Assembly (NCBI GenBank): GCA_937915545.1
Contig: CALGIJ010000005.1
Span: 1-64,000, forward strand
Source: an uncultured Desulfobacterales bacterium
Lineage (GTDB): Bacteria; Desulfobacterota; Desulfobulbia; Desulfobulbales; Desulfocapsaceae
DNA length: 64,000 nucleotides
Direction: 5' to 3'
Below the pieces are notes generated by a model, which saw only the letters and a program-made list of their open reading frames with translations, searched no databases and was not told the origin of the DNA. Shown in pieces: positions 1 through 8,508 of this stretch. Position 1 is the first letter of the stretch. Every line of letters starts with the position of its first letter. Position numbers and translations under genes: made by a program.

Positions 1-188
1 TTGCTCAACTTTCTTGCTCGAGGACGAACGTTTCAATTTTCAAGGTTCCCTTATGATGTTACCCATACGTCTCCCTGCTTGTTCAATGCAAAAACGGGCT
101 CAGCATTCATTTAACCATAAGCCCTTGTAATGACAGGTACGCCCTAAATCTTAGAAGCAAGCACAACTAAATGGCAGTGAGGAGCAGG

Positions 189-2306
189 ATGAAAATAAAA
201 AGAAAAGCTAATAAGGCACTTGAAATCCCCTCATTTGAACATTTTATCAGCGAACGCATTAAGGTTCAGGAAAGTGTCGAGAAAAAAAATATAGAAAGAA
301 TGCGAAAAATACTTCGGCATGTTGATCCGATTAAATCCGCTGCTGCATTTTGCGGAATGGCCACCTGCGGTTGTTTGCAAAGCAATCACATTCGGATTAC
401 CAATCTAATCCACGCATCGCTCAAATTGGCTAGCGGTAAAAAGAAATTCAAAAAAAGTGGGTTGAATATATTGTTTAACTTAATGGGAGGGACTACTGCT
501 GGGCGAGATGAAGATCCTGCCGAAGATGTTTTTATAGCGACAATCTGCAGTAAAAACAAATCCTATTTAGTTTTTGAGGGTAACTGGGAAGGATCTTCTT
601 TTATCCTTGAAAGATTTATTGATATTGTAGACCACATGCCCAGCGATGGTCACTTTGGAGAGACAAAAAAATCTGTTCATGGATTACTTCAAATATCAAA
701 TATTATCGCCACAAGATCTGGAGAACCCGTAAATGTTGTAACATGCCATATCCCGGAGGAAAAATATCTTAAAAGTGCCTTGCTAGACCCTGCAATATTA
801 CGTGAGAAAGTTAAATTTTCAAAAAATGAACTTTTATCACATGGCATTGATCCAGATAGCCTGCGTCCATTTATATTTGATATTTCAAAAGGCCCTGAAC
901 TTTCACTTCCTGTTCATAGATCATTGACACTGTTAGACACACATCCCATTCTTTTCAATGGCGAAGGAGACTATTTTTTATTTCCTCAAGGTGTCAGCAC
1001 CGCTATCCGTAAATTAGTTTTATCAAGGTACGCAACTACAAGGGAAGGGAAAGAATTTTTGGGAGCAAATTTGCTTAAATCGCACCAAGAGATATTGCAA
1101 AAATATCATTTTCTCGGTGTTCTCCCATCACAGCTGACAAGCGCACAACTTACACATACTGGCAACATTCTTATCTTTGAATCCTTGGCTATCGCTCCCG
1201 GTGGTAGACCCCTTCATTGCATATTCGTTTTTGATCTTTTCGATGGAAATGTTGAAGATTGGTTTACGCCGACATCTGTCAATTTTGAAGATGGTAGTTT
1301 ATCGATAACACGAAGAATAGAAAAAGTAAAAGATGCATTACCTAAACATGTCTGCATTAAAGATGGTGTCTCTTTATTGATCTTGGCCGGGTGGGGGCGC
1401 TCCTTAGAGATTTTTCATGATTTCAAGGAATCTGATAATTGGAGCGTTCGCATAATTGGTATTCATGACCTATGCCATTTAAGTGATTATCCGTCAATGA
1501 AGCCTTTGCATCTGTGGCGCATTATTAGGGCTGAGAAGGCTTTGGCATCTTTGAAAGGTAATATTTTGAACATGAATGGGATGCTTAATCTATTTGGTTG
1601 GCTTGTCAAAAATGACTGGCACATTGTTCCTCACGAAGATATTCCCAAAGATGACTTATCAGCTTCTGGTATAATGTTATACATACCAACGAATATGATT
1701 GCTGATATTCGTGAGTGCTCCAGATCTGCAAGGGATAGAAGGAAACTTCCGGATATTGATGATAATGAGAAATATGTTATGAAGTATGAAGGAAAATCAT
1801 ATTTTAAAGAAGATGAACGATTACGCTTGTATGGTGACCTTGAAGCCGTAAAGAATGGCAACTTAGCTGCTGCTTATATGGGAAAATCCTCATTATGGTG
1901 GTGCGGAATAAAGAATCTTAGGGAAAAGGATTTATTTAATATTTGGGAAAGTGCAACTCGCTGGCTTCCAAGGATTGACCAAGCTCTCCACAACAAGGGC
2001 TTAAAGATTCCAAAGATTATAGACTGGCAACTCGAGATATTTAGTCAAAAGAATGACGTTCCACTAACTAAGCAGTTTTCATCCACATCATTACAAAAAG
2101 GAACACAAGTCCTTACTTCCATTCAAGTAAGCCCAAATACACTTTTTTGCAAGCCGGATAATTCTGGGGAACGTGAGATGGTTTTAAGCTTTCTGCGTGA
2201 GCTGTTGCAGGATGTGAGAGAGGGTGAAATTAAAGAGTTGCTATCATATTGTCGTTCAGCGTGGAATAATAACCCCCATATAAGAGAAATCAGCGTCGAA
2301 AATTGA
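189..2306 (+). CDS. Large unknown protein, probably 5' fragment of a gene split by IS21
   Basis: I do not recognise the family. The protein is about 705 residues, soluble-looking, with no signal peptide or membrane segment. An ATG lies at 171, but ATG 189 has a GAGGAG ribosome-binding site a few bases upstream (about 179-184), so I prefer 189. Base composition is clearly AT-rich compared with everything beyond 6.8 kb, which suggests acquisition by transfer. The last eight codons (2283-2306, including the stop) lie inside the left end of the IS21 element, so the natural C-terminus is not here. The open frame after the element (4856-6532) has no ribosome-binding site, stays open back to the IS edge, and has similar composition. 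It is therefore a good candidate for the rest of this gene, which would total roughly 1,290 residues. Upstream bases 1-188 show no recognisable gene. Confidence 0.6.
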   Translation: MKIKRKANKALEIPSFEHFISERIKVQESVEKKNIERMRKILRHVDPIKSAAAFCGMATCGCLQSNHIRITNLIHASLKLASGKKKFKKSGLNILFNLMGGTTAGRDEDPAEDVFIATICSKNKSYLVFEGNWEGSSFILERFIDIVDHMPSDGHFGETKKSVHGLLQISNIIATRSGEPVNVVTCHIPEEKYLKSALLDPAILREKVKFSKNELLSHGIDPDSLRPFIFDISKGPELSLPVHRSLTLLDTHPILFNGEGDYFLFPQGVSTAIRKLVLSRYATTREGKEFLGANLLKSHQEILQKYHFLGVLPSQLTSAQLTHTGNILIFESLAIAPGGRPLHCIFVFDLFDGNVEDWFTPTSVNFEDGSLSITRRIEKVKDALPKHVCIKDGVSLLILAGWGRSLEIFHDFKESDNWSVRIIGIHDLCHLSDYPSMKPLHLWRIIRAEKALASLKGNILNMNGMLNLFGWLVKNDWHIVPHEDIPKDDLSASGIMLYIPTNMIADIRECSRSARDRRKLPDIDDNEKYVMKYEGKSYFKEDERLRLYGDLEAVKNGNLAAAYMGKSSLWWCGIKNLREKDLFNIWESATRWLPRIDQALHNKGLKIPKIIDWQLEIFSQKNDVPLTKQFSSTSLQKGTQVLTSIQVSPNTLFCKPDNSGEREMVLSFLRELLQDVREGEIKELLSYCRSAWNNNPHIREISVEN
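2277..2282. repeat. Candidate IS21 target-site duplication, left copy (CATATA)
   Basis: CATATA at 2277-2282 is repeated at 4788-4793, directly outside the terminal repeats of the IS21-like element. Six base pairs is within the range this family produces. The sequence is short and AT-rich, so chance is possible. Confidence 0.45.
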
Positions 2307-2311
2307 CCCCT
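2289..2311 (+). repeat. IS21 left terminal inverted repeat
   Basis: ATCAGCGTCGAAAATTGACC followed by CCT. It matches, in inverted orientation, the two tandem copies at the right end (4733-4756 and 4757-4780). Confidence 0.75.
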
Positions 2312-2358
2312 CCATGTTACCCCTCCAAAGTTAAAATCGAACTTGGAGGGAAAGGAGG

Positions 2359-3870
2359 ATGCTGGTCGTGGAAACGATAGCCAAGATAAGGCGATATCAT
2401 CTTGTCGAAGGTCGATCAATCAAGCAGATCTCACGAGATCTGAACATCTCTCGAAATACTGTCCGCAAAGTTATTCGCAGTGGGGCAAGCGAACACAGTT
2501 ATGAACGGGAGAATCAACCAGTACCCAAACTGGGTTCCTACACGAAGCGCCTGGACGAACTTCTTGCAGAAAATCTCAACCGCCCGAAACGTCGGAGAAT
2601 GACTGCACAGCGGATGTTCGAGCTTCTGCATGGTGAAGGATACCAGGGCGCCTACGACAGCGTTCAGCGTTATGCCAAGAGATGGCTGGAAGAGAGCGGC
2701 CAGGGGCAGCAAAGCTATATTCCTTTAAGCTTTGATCCCGGAGACGCATATCAGTTCGACTGGAGCCATGAACAAGCGATCCTTGGCGGTATTCCTCAGA
2801 CGATAAAAGTTGCTCATTTTCGTCTGTGTCACAGCCGGATGTTCTTTGTGGTGGCGTATCCCCGTGAAACCCAGGAGATGGTTTTCGACGCCCACAACAA
2901 GGCCTTTGCGTTTTTTCAAGGGGCCTGCAGGCGTGGCATTTACGATAATCTGAAGACTGCAGTGGATAAGATCCTGCGTGGCAAGGAGAGGAAGTTCAAT
3001 CGCAAGTTCGAGCAGTTATGCAGTCACTACCTTGTTGAACCGGTCGCCTGCACACCTGGAGCGGGGTGGGAAAAAGGCCAGGTTGAGAATCAGGTCGGCA
3101 CCATGAGAAAGTGGCTGTTTGCTGCACGGCCACGGTTTGCCAGCTTCACCGAGCTCAATCAGTGGTTGCGAGACCAATGTATCAATATTTGCCGAAAGCG
3201 GCCCCATCCCGAAGAGAAGACAAGGGCCATCTGGGAAGTCTTTACGGCAGAACAGGCCAGTCTGATCCCGCTCTCGTCCGAATTTTTGGGCTACTCGGAA
3301 ACAGAATGCCGGGTATCAAGCACCTGCCTGGTCAGATACGATCGTAATCATTACAGCGTCGACAGCAGGCTTGCCGGCAAGACGGCCACGGTACGGGCTG
3401 GTGCCGAGAGAATTACGGTGCTCAGCAACGGTAAGGTTGTTGCCGATCATCCCCGGCAGTTTAGCCGTGATCATGTTGTTTACGATCCCTGGCATTATCT
3501 CAGCGTACTTGAGCGTAAACCTGGTGCACTGAGGAACGGGGCACCGTTCAAAGACTGGGACCTGCCCGTGGGTTTATCCCGGGTCAGAGAGCGGCTTTCG
3601 AGATACCAAGGCGGTGACCGGGAGTTTGTGGACATTCTCCTTGCTGTTCAGCGACACGGCATGGATATCGTCGAACGGGCCTGCTGTCGGGCATTGGCGG
3701 AAGGTACTGTGCGAGGCGAAGTTATTCTCAACACGATTGCCCGCCTTTGTGATCCGCTGCCGATGGATACTGTCAGCGTGCCAGATTCTTTATCGATAAC
3801 AATCGAGCCCACTGCCGACTGTTCCCGTTATGATGCGCTGCTTCAGGGGGTGTACCATGGAGCGCCATGA
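2359..3870 (+). CDS. istA: IS21 family transposase IstA
   Basis: DDE transposase that cuts and joins the IS ends. It is 503 residues, normal length for IstA. Residues about 15-40 form a helix-turn-helix (SIKQISRDLNISRNTVRKVI) that binds the terminal repeats. The RNase H-like catalytic core follows, with the acidic residues visible as FDWS (about residue 134), the YDNLKTAV aspartate (about 195) and the glutamate of KGQVENQVG (about 242). The start is supported by a strong AAGGAGG box directly before the ATG. istB begins inside the last codons, the usual coupling in this family. No frameshift or internal stop is seen. Confidence 0.93.
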   Translation: MLVVETIAKIRRYHLVEGRSIKQISRDLNISRNTVRKVIRSGASEHSYERENQPVPKLGSYTKRLDELLAENLNRPKRRRMTAQRMFELLHGEGYQGAYDSVQRYAKRWLEESGQGQQSYIPLSFDPGDAYQFDWSHEQAILGGIPQTIKVAHFRLCHSRMFFVVAYPRETQEMVFDAHNKAFAFFQGACRRGIYDNLKTAVDKILRGKERKFNRKFEQLCSHYLVEPVACTPGAGWEKGQVENQVGTMRKWLFAARPRFASFTELNQWLRDQCINICRKRPHPEEKTRAIWEVFTAEQASLIPLSSEFLGYSETECRVSSTCLVRYDRNHYSVDSRLAGKTATVRAGAERITVLSNGKVVADHPRQFSRDHVVYDPWHYLSVLERKPGALRNGAPFKDWDLPVGLSRVRERLSRYQGGDREFVDILLAVQRHGMDIVERACCRALAEGTVRGEVILNTIARLCDPLPMDTVSVPDSLSITIEPTADCSRYDALLQGVYHGAP

Positions 3871-4597
3871 GGTGATTGAGCAGCTGCGCTTGCTCCAACT
3901 CCATGGAATGGTGGGTGTCTATGATGAAGCGGTTACGCAAGGAATACGCCGGAATAACAGCGTCCAGGAAATCCTGATGGCGCTTTGTCTGGCTGAGGCG
4001 ACAGAACGAAAGGCACGTTCCATCAAATACCAGCTCGGTATAGCCAGGTTTCCAGTTCATAAGAATCTGGATACGTTTTTGTTCTCTGAGTCGGAGGTAA
4101 AGGAAGAACTGATCAAAGATCTGTATACTGGCAGTTTTCTTGAGGAGGCGAGGAACGTCATCTTCATCGGCGGTACCGGTACGGGAAAAACCCATCTCGC
4201 CACCGCCATTGCGCTCCAGTGCATTCGCCTGGGCAAACGGGGAAGATTTTTCAGTGTCGTTGACCTGGTTAACAAGCTTGAACAGGAAAAACTTGCCGGC
4301 AGGACTGGGTCACTTGCCAGCAAATTGTCCAATATTGACGTCGTTGTCCTCGACGAACTTGGCTATCTGCCATTTTCTCACGCAGGCGGTGCTCTTTTAT
4401 TCCACCTGATCAGCGCCCTTTATGAACGAACTTCGCTGATTATCACCACAAATCTCAATTTTGGCGAATGGTCAAAGGTCTTTGGCGATGCAAAAATGAC
4501 TACCGCATTGCTGGATCGCTTGACCCACCATTGCGATATCCTGGAAACAGGCAATGATAGCTTTCGCCTAAAAAGAAGAAAAACCGCTCAGAGATGA
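3857..4597 (+). CDS. istB: IS21 helper ATPase IstB
   Basis: AAA+ ATPase that assembles on target DNA and directs IstA; related to DnaC. It has 246 residues. The Walker A motif GGTGTGKTHLA lies near residue 106 and the Walker B stretch VVVLDELGYLP near residue 165. The arginine-rich C-terminal tail (FRLKRRKTAQR) is typical. I chose the ATG at 3857 (MERHEVIEQL) rather than the upstream in-frame ATG at 3830, because it follows a GGGGG box and matches the family N-terminus. It overlaps istA by 14 bp, which suggests translational coupling. Confidence 0.92.
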   Translation: MERHEVIEQLRLLQLHGMVGVYDEAVTQGIRRNNSVQEILMALCLAEATERKARSIKYQLGIARFPVHKNLDTFLFSESEVKEELIKDLYTGSFLEEARNVIFIGGTGTGKTHLATAIALQCIRLGKRGRFFSVVDLVNKLEQEKLAGRTGSLASKLSNIDVVVLDELGYLPFSHAGGALLFHLISALYERTSLIITTNLNFGEWSKVFGDAKMTTALLDRLTHHCDILETGNDSFRLKRRKTAQR

Positions 4598-4603
4598 AAA
4601 CCG

Positions 4604-4672
4604 CCCAAGTCTTTTCCTCCGCTCCGACGAGCATGCAGTTGGGGCCCATTCTCGCTCCGGAAAGGACTTGGG
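4604..4672. repeat. Imperfect inverted repeat inside the IS21 right flank
   Basis: The arms CCCAAGTCTTTTCCTCCG (4604-4621) and CGGAAAGGACTTGGG (4658-4672) can pair over about 15 bases just after the istB stop. It may be a terminator-like hairpin or a remnant. No T-tract follows. Confidence 0.4.
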
Positions 4673-4732
4673 CTACCTCCGTGCTGTAATCAACAAAGAG
4701 AGAGGATCGATGAAACACTTTTTATTAATTTT

Positions 4733-4780
4733 GGGGGGTCAAAATTAGACGCTGATAGGGGGTCAAATTTCAACGCTGAT
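4733..4780 (+). repeat. IS21 right end: two tandem transposase-binding repeats
   Basis: Two near-copies, GGGGGGTCAAAATTAGACGC then TGAT (4733-4756) and AGGGGGTCAAATTTCAACGC then TGAT (4757-4780), mirror the left end. Multiple end repeats are characteristic of IS21 elements. Confidence 0.75.
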
Positions 4781-4787
4781 TGACAAT

Positions 4788-4793
4788 CATATA
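4788..4793. repeat. Candidate IS21 target-site duplication, right copy (CATATA)
   Basis: Second copy of CATATA. Joining the two flanks at this repeat leaves the upstream and downstream reading frames one nucleotide out of phase, next to a run of four Ts (4794-4797). Confidence 0.45.
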
Positions 4794-4855
4794 TTTTCCC
4801 GAACAATGACGCCAAGCATAGTCATTTCCTTCAAGCAACAACATTCAATGATTAT

Positions 4856-6532
4856 GTGGCAAGCACTCTCCCTCCGCCAATCTTGGTAGAGCAGGCCGAT
4901 GATGCGTTCCTCCGGCTGGGTCTTGGATGGCAAGAGGGGGAGGAAGGGAAATTTCTCAAAATTTCAGGGACAGACGCCTGCGTAGCCCGTCTTAATCAAG
5001 TAGTCGATAAATTGTGGAAAAAAGTTTCTATCGAATTGACCAAATATAATCGTTCAGGTTTATGCAAAATGCTACTGCTAAATCTGGAGTCAATAAGGGA
5101 AAATAGACAGCACTGGGAGCGAACGGTTCGGGCAAACATCGCCCTCCATTACAATATCGAAGATGTTTTCGAGGTTACAACTCGACAGATCGGTAAGTTT
5201 TCTGCTGCAAGTTTAGGCAGCAGGATTTTAATTGAAATGGCTATCTGTACTTGCTCTCTTGATGAAGAGGAAGTACCAGATGAACTTGAAATATCGACTC
5301 TTTTAGGGTCTGTTTTATTATTATTTCACCTAGGAGCATGGTCTGATGCTATCCGATCAAACCTTTTCCCTCCGCAAGTTCATATCAGTGCCTTCGGGCA
5401 GGTTATGCTGAATTATGATTTCGAAAAAACTGTAATGACGCCTTACCAAACTATGTTTGGCTGGGAGCAAAGAACAGCTGAAGCAAAGAGATATGAAAAG
5501 CTATATGAGAATTACAATGATGCTAGGCCATTCGATGAGATTTTTCCTGCAAGCTATCTTGAGGCATGGAATGAAGAGTATCATGTCTCGGCAAGCGACA
5601 TGCGTAGGATGTTTGATGCCTTGGAAAATTTAGGCATTTCTCAGAAAGAGGCCGTGTTCGCAATGAATCGATCAGGTTTGATTGCATATTTGCTAGGTAC
5701 TGTTCATGGGCTTAAAGATATTGAAGTGGAAAAGTGTTTAAAGAAAATATCCCTCACCTCACGCTCCAAATGGGACCAATCTAAAAAGATGCTTCCGGTC
5801 CACATAGAACCTCAAGACTGGTATCCTTGGAACTTTCGCCGAAAATTATCGCTTGTTTCTCGACCTCTTGTTGAGTTGGATTCTAGTGAAGACCCTCTAC
5901 TCCTAGTGAGTCCCAGTGCTCTTCGAGAGAGCTTTGGTTATTTATTGTCAAATTCTTTCGATGCTGTTTTTGAGGAGAGACATTTTGAATCCAGGTTAAT
6001 GAAAAAATGGATAGGAGGGCGTAGAAACCAACTTGGTAACGAGTTCAACCAAATGGTTGCCCGAAAGATGGTTGACCTAGGTTGGGAGGCAGAGAGCGAT
6101 GTTTTGGTTACCAAGCTGTTAAATCGCAAAACAGATAAAGATTATGGCGATATCGATGTATTGGCTTGGTATAAAGAGCTTGGATTGGTTGTGGCTGCAG
6201 AATGTAAAGATTTGTTTTTTGCCAAGACTCACAAGGAGATCGGAAACCAAATAAACGAGTTTTTAGGTGTAATAAATGAAAAAGGGGAAAGAGATCGATT
6301 GCGGAAACATTTCGATCGGCTTGATGTGTTAATGGCTAATATCTCAGCCATAACCAGATATATTGGTTTGGGGAAAATCGATAAAATTTACGGACTTATA
6401 GTTTTCAGTCAACGAAATATTATTGAGTACGCTCCTCAGATTCCTAAAACCCGTATCCATGTTTGCGCTCTGGAGACGTTAACAACGCCAAAGGAACTGG
6501 CGCAAAAGTTAATCCCGTGGAGCCTGAAGTAA
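4856..6532 (+). CDS. Unknown protein with C-terminal PD-(D/E)XK nuclease-like domain; probable 3' fragment of the IS-split gene
   Basis: About 558 residues if started at GTG 4856, which has no ribosome-binding site. The frame is open back to the IS right end, with no ATG available. The C-terminal part carries a restriction-endonuclease-like signature: G-N-E-F-N-Q-M-V-A-R helix, then GDIDVLAW (D432, D434), then AAECKDL (E449, K451). This matches the D...E-x-K core of Mrr/NERD-like PD-(D/E)XK domains. The N-terminal 400 residues are unrecognised. The AT-rich composition matches the fragment at 189-2306. I infer that the two are one interrupted gene, now inactive unless the fragments act separately. 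A defence or DNA-processing role is possible but unproven. Confidence 0.6.
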   Translation: MASTLPPPILVEQADDAFLRLGLGWQEGEEGKFLKISGTDACVARLNQVVDKLWKKVSIELTKYNRSGLCKMLLLNLESIRENRQHWERTVRANIALHYNIEDVFEVTTRQIGKFSAASLGSRILIEMAICTCSLDEEEVPDELEISTLLGSVLLLFHLGAWSDAIRSNLFPPQVHISAFGQVMLNYDFEKTVMTPYQTMFGWEQRTAEAKRYEKLYENYNDARPFDEIFPASYLEAWNEEYHVSASDMRRMFDALENLGISQKEAVFAMNRSGLIAYLLGTVHGLKDIEVEKCLKKISLTSRSKWDQSKKMLPVHIEPQDWYPWNFRRKLSLVSRPLVELDSSEDPLLLVSPSALRESFGYLLSNSFDAVFEERHFESRLMKKWIGGRRNQLGNEFNQMVARKMVDLGWEAESDVLVTKLLNRKTDKDYGDIDVLAWYKELGLVVAAECKDLFFAKTHKEIGNQINEFLGVINEKGERDRLRKHFDRLDVLMANISAITRYIGLGKIDKIYGLIVFSQRNIIEYAPQIPKTRIHVCALETLTTPKELAQKLIPWSLK

Positions 6533-6649
6533 TTATCGGGTTAGCAGGGGTTCCTGGGGTTTGTTTCGATTCTCGTGAATTAGGCGTTTCTCCTCTTAGG
6601 CTTTCCTTTTGTTTTCTTACGTTTTGACGCTCTCTTGATTTCAGAGCTG

Positions 6650-6670
6650 ACATGGAACCCACATGGAACC
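6650..6670 (+). repeat. Short tandem direct repeat near the tRNA
   Basis: ACATGGAACC occurs at 6650-6659 and again at 6661-6670, between the AT-rich block and the tRNA gene. It could be part of an old integration junction, or chance. Confidence 0.25.
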
Positions 6671-6678
6671 AATGAAAA

Positions 6679-6710
6679 AGGCACTTAACTGAAAATCTAG
6701 TTAAGTGCCT
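6679..6710 (-). terminator. Rho-independent terminator of the tRNA-fMet gene
   Basis: A perfect 12-bp stem (AGGCACTTAACT / AGTTAAGTGCCT) with an 8-base loop lies 9 bases beyond the tRNA 3' end. On the minus strand it is followed by TTTTT. Confidence 0.8.
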
Positions 6711-6719
6711 GAATTTCTT

Positions 6720-6796
<77 letters not shown>

Positions 6797-6838
6797 ATGA
6801 GCTGCCTACTATACACCCCAGAGAGAATCTGTCAACGA

Positions 6839-7291
6839 TTATTCGTCGCTGGCTGTGGATGGGTCGCTGCTGGCCAGGTAACGGGCGATCTTCTGGTGGA
6901 TTTCTTCGGGGATGCGGGCGAGGCGGCCCTCGCGGGTGACGGCGGCGTGCACCGTATAGCCCTTGACCAGCAGCCTCGCCCGTTCTTCATCCTGTCGCAG
7001 GATGCGGTAGTTGAAGCGGCACTTGAGGGAGCTGATCTCGGCGATGGTCGTCTCGACCACGAGGAGGTCGTCGTAGAAGGCCGGGGCCTTGTAGCGGCTG
7101 TAGCACTCGGTGACCGGCAGCACCAGGCCGAGGCCCTCGATCTCTTTATAGGAGCAGACCCAGGTGCGCATCAGCTCGGTGCGGCCGATCTCGAAATAGC
7201 GCAGGTAGTTGGCGTTATAGACCACGCCACCGGCATCGGTATCGCCGTAGAGGACGCGGACGGTGGAGGTGAAAACCGGCTGTTTAGTCAT
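6839..7291 (-). CDS. YbgC/4-hydroxybenzoyl-CoA thioesterase-family acyl-CoA thioesterase
   Basis: A 150-residue hotdog-fold thioesterase that hydrolyses acyl-CoA esters. The YbgC signature is at the N-terminus: VLYGDTDAGGVVYNANYLRYFE, with the catalytic Asp in the D-T-D-A-G-G-V-V-Y stretch, followed by the long helix F-E-I-G-R-T-E-L-M-R. Upstream in-frame ATGs were rejected because ATG 7291 matches the family start and overlaps the end of apgM by 8 bp (ATGACTAA), so the two are translationally coupled. It is the last gene of the hom-apgM operon. In many proteobacteria ybgC travels with tol-pal; that context is absent here, so the substrate is unknown. Confidence 0.85.
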   Translation of the reverse strand: MTKQPVFTSTVRVLYGDTDAGGVVYNANYLRYFEIGRTELMRTWVCSYKEIEGLGLVLPVTECYSRYKAPAFYDDLLVVETTIAEISSLKCRFNYRILRQDEERARLLVKGYTVHAAVTREGRLARIPEEIHQKIARYLASSDPSTASDE

Positions 7292-8504
7292 GACGGAGCA
7301 GTTTTTCCACCAGCTGGTGGCCGGCGTCGAGCCTGATGCCGGTGGCGGCGTCGTGGCTGCGGGCATTTTCCTCGTGGAAGTCAAGCCCACAGCCCGGCTT
7401 CCGCCGCCGCGAGTCGTAGAGCAGGGTCGGCACCGGGTCGGAGACGTGGGTGCGCAGCGCCAGCGGAGTGAAGTGGTCCATGGTCACCACCACGCGGTAG
7501 TCTTCGCCGCGGTCGTCGAGGTCGGCGACAATCGGCGCGACGATGCGCGCATCGAAGTCAGAGATGGCGGTGAGTTTGTCGGCCAGCGAGCCCTGGTGGC
7601 CGGCCTCGTCCGGGGCCTCGAGGTGCACGAAGACGAAGTCGCCCTGGCGCAGGGCCTGGCTGGCGGCCTGCGCCTTGCCCTCGTAGTTGGTGTCGATATA
7701 GCCGGTGGCGCCGGGGACGTTGATCACCTGCAGGCCGCCGACCACCCCCAGGCCTTTGAGCAGGTCGACGGCGCTGATCATCGCCCCGCTGATGGCGAAG
7801 CGGTCGACCAGGGTCGGCACCGAGGGCATCTTGCCCTCGCCCCACAGCCAGATCTGGGTCGCCGGGTTCTTGCCGGCGGCCCGCCGCTTCTCGTTGACCG
7901 GGTGGTCGGCGAGAAGCTTTCCGGTCTGGTCGAGCAACTCGCGCCACGGGCCATGCTGCCGGTAGGCCTGCCAGTAGGTGGTGACGTCCCTGCCGATATG
8001 GTCATGGGGCGGCACCGGGGCGAAACCGGGATGCTCTCCTTTGAAGATCACCAGATGGCGGTAGCTGACCCCGGGTTTGAAGTGAAAGGTCGGCGAAGAG
8101 CAGTGGCGCTCGAGATCGGCGATGAGCTGGTGGGCCTCCTCGTTGGAGATGTGGCCCGAGCAGAAATCGCGCATCACCACCTGGCCGTCGCCCTCCTCGT
8201 CGAGGGTCACCAGGTTGCAGCGGAAGGCGGTCTCATCGGCAGCGAGGTGGATGTTCATCGCCGCCGCCTCGAGGGGGGCGCGGCCGGTGTAGTAGCGCGC
8301 CGGGTCGTAGCCGAGCAGCGACATGTTGGCGACGTCGCTGCCCGGGGGAAAGCCATCGGGCACGGTCTTGGTGAGAAAGAGCTCGCCTGCGGCGCAGAGC
8401 CGGTCCATGGTCGGGGTGGCGGCGGCCTGCAGCGGGGTCTTGCCGCCGAGCTCGGCGATGGGGTAGTCGCCCATGCCGTCGCCGACGAGAATGAGGTATT
8501 TCAT
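7284..8504 (-). CDS. apgM: ApgM-type phosphoglycerate mutase-like protein, possible homoserine kinase
   Basis: Alkaline-phosphatase-superfamily protein of 406 residues, the usual length for archaeal-type cofactor-independent phosphoglycerate mutase. Visible motifs are the N-terminal metal site ILVGDGMGDYP, the nucleophile region GSDVANMSLLGYDP, YYTGRAPLEAA, the DEAGHQG metal ligands and VTMDHFTPL. It begins 4 bp after the homoserine dehydrogenase stop, so they form one operon. In several bacteria lacking ThrB, a protein of this family next to hom/thrC is predicted to act as the homoserine kinase. That context applies here and makes threonine synthesis at least as likely as glycolysis. The exact substrate cannot be decided from the sequence. 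Confidence 0.88.
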   Translation of the reverse strand: MKYLILVGDGMGDYPIAELGGKTPLQAAATPTMDRLCAAGELFLTKTVPDGFPPGSDVANMSLLGYDPARYYTGRAPLEAAAMNIHLAADETAFRCNLVTLDEEGDGQVVMRDFCSGHISNEEAHQLIADLERHCSSPTFHFKPGVSYRHLVIFKGEHPGFAPVPPHDHIGRDVTTYWQAYRQHGPWRELLDQTGKLLADHPVNEKRRAAGKNPATQIWLWGEGKMPSVPTLVDRFAISGAMISAVDLLKGLGVVGGLQVINVPGATGYIDTNYEGKAQAASQALRQGDFVFVHLEAPDEAGHQGSLADKLTAISDFDARIVAPIVADLDDRGEDYRVVVTMDHFTPLALRTHVSDPVPTLLYDSRRRKPGCGLDFHEENARSHDAATGIRLDAGHQLVEKLLRHD

Positions 8505-8508
8505 CGCG

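Larger units (their letters stand above)
2283..4787 (+). mobile_element. IS21-family insertion sequence (about 2.5 kb)
   Basis: The element carries the family's two genes in order, istA (DDE transposase) then istB (AAA+ helper ATPase), overlapping by 14 bp. The ends share an inverted repeat: ATCAGCGTCGAAAATTGACC on the left (from 2289) and the complement of GGTCAAATTTCAACGCTGAT on the right (4761-4780). The right end has a second tandem copy (4733-4756), as is usual for IS21 transposase-binding sites. The total length fits the 2-2.5 kb norm. Both genes are intact, so the copy may still be active. It sits inside an AT-rich gene of unknown function. The outer borders are set by a candidate 6-bp target duplication and could shift by a base or two. 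Confidence 0.85.

Noticed and set aside
1..114. Open frame at the left edge as the end of a gene
   Set aside because: Two frames are open for about 40 codons and neither shows a recognisable family; it cannot be distinguished from chance.
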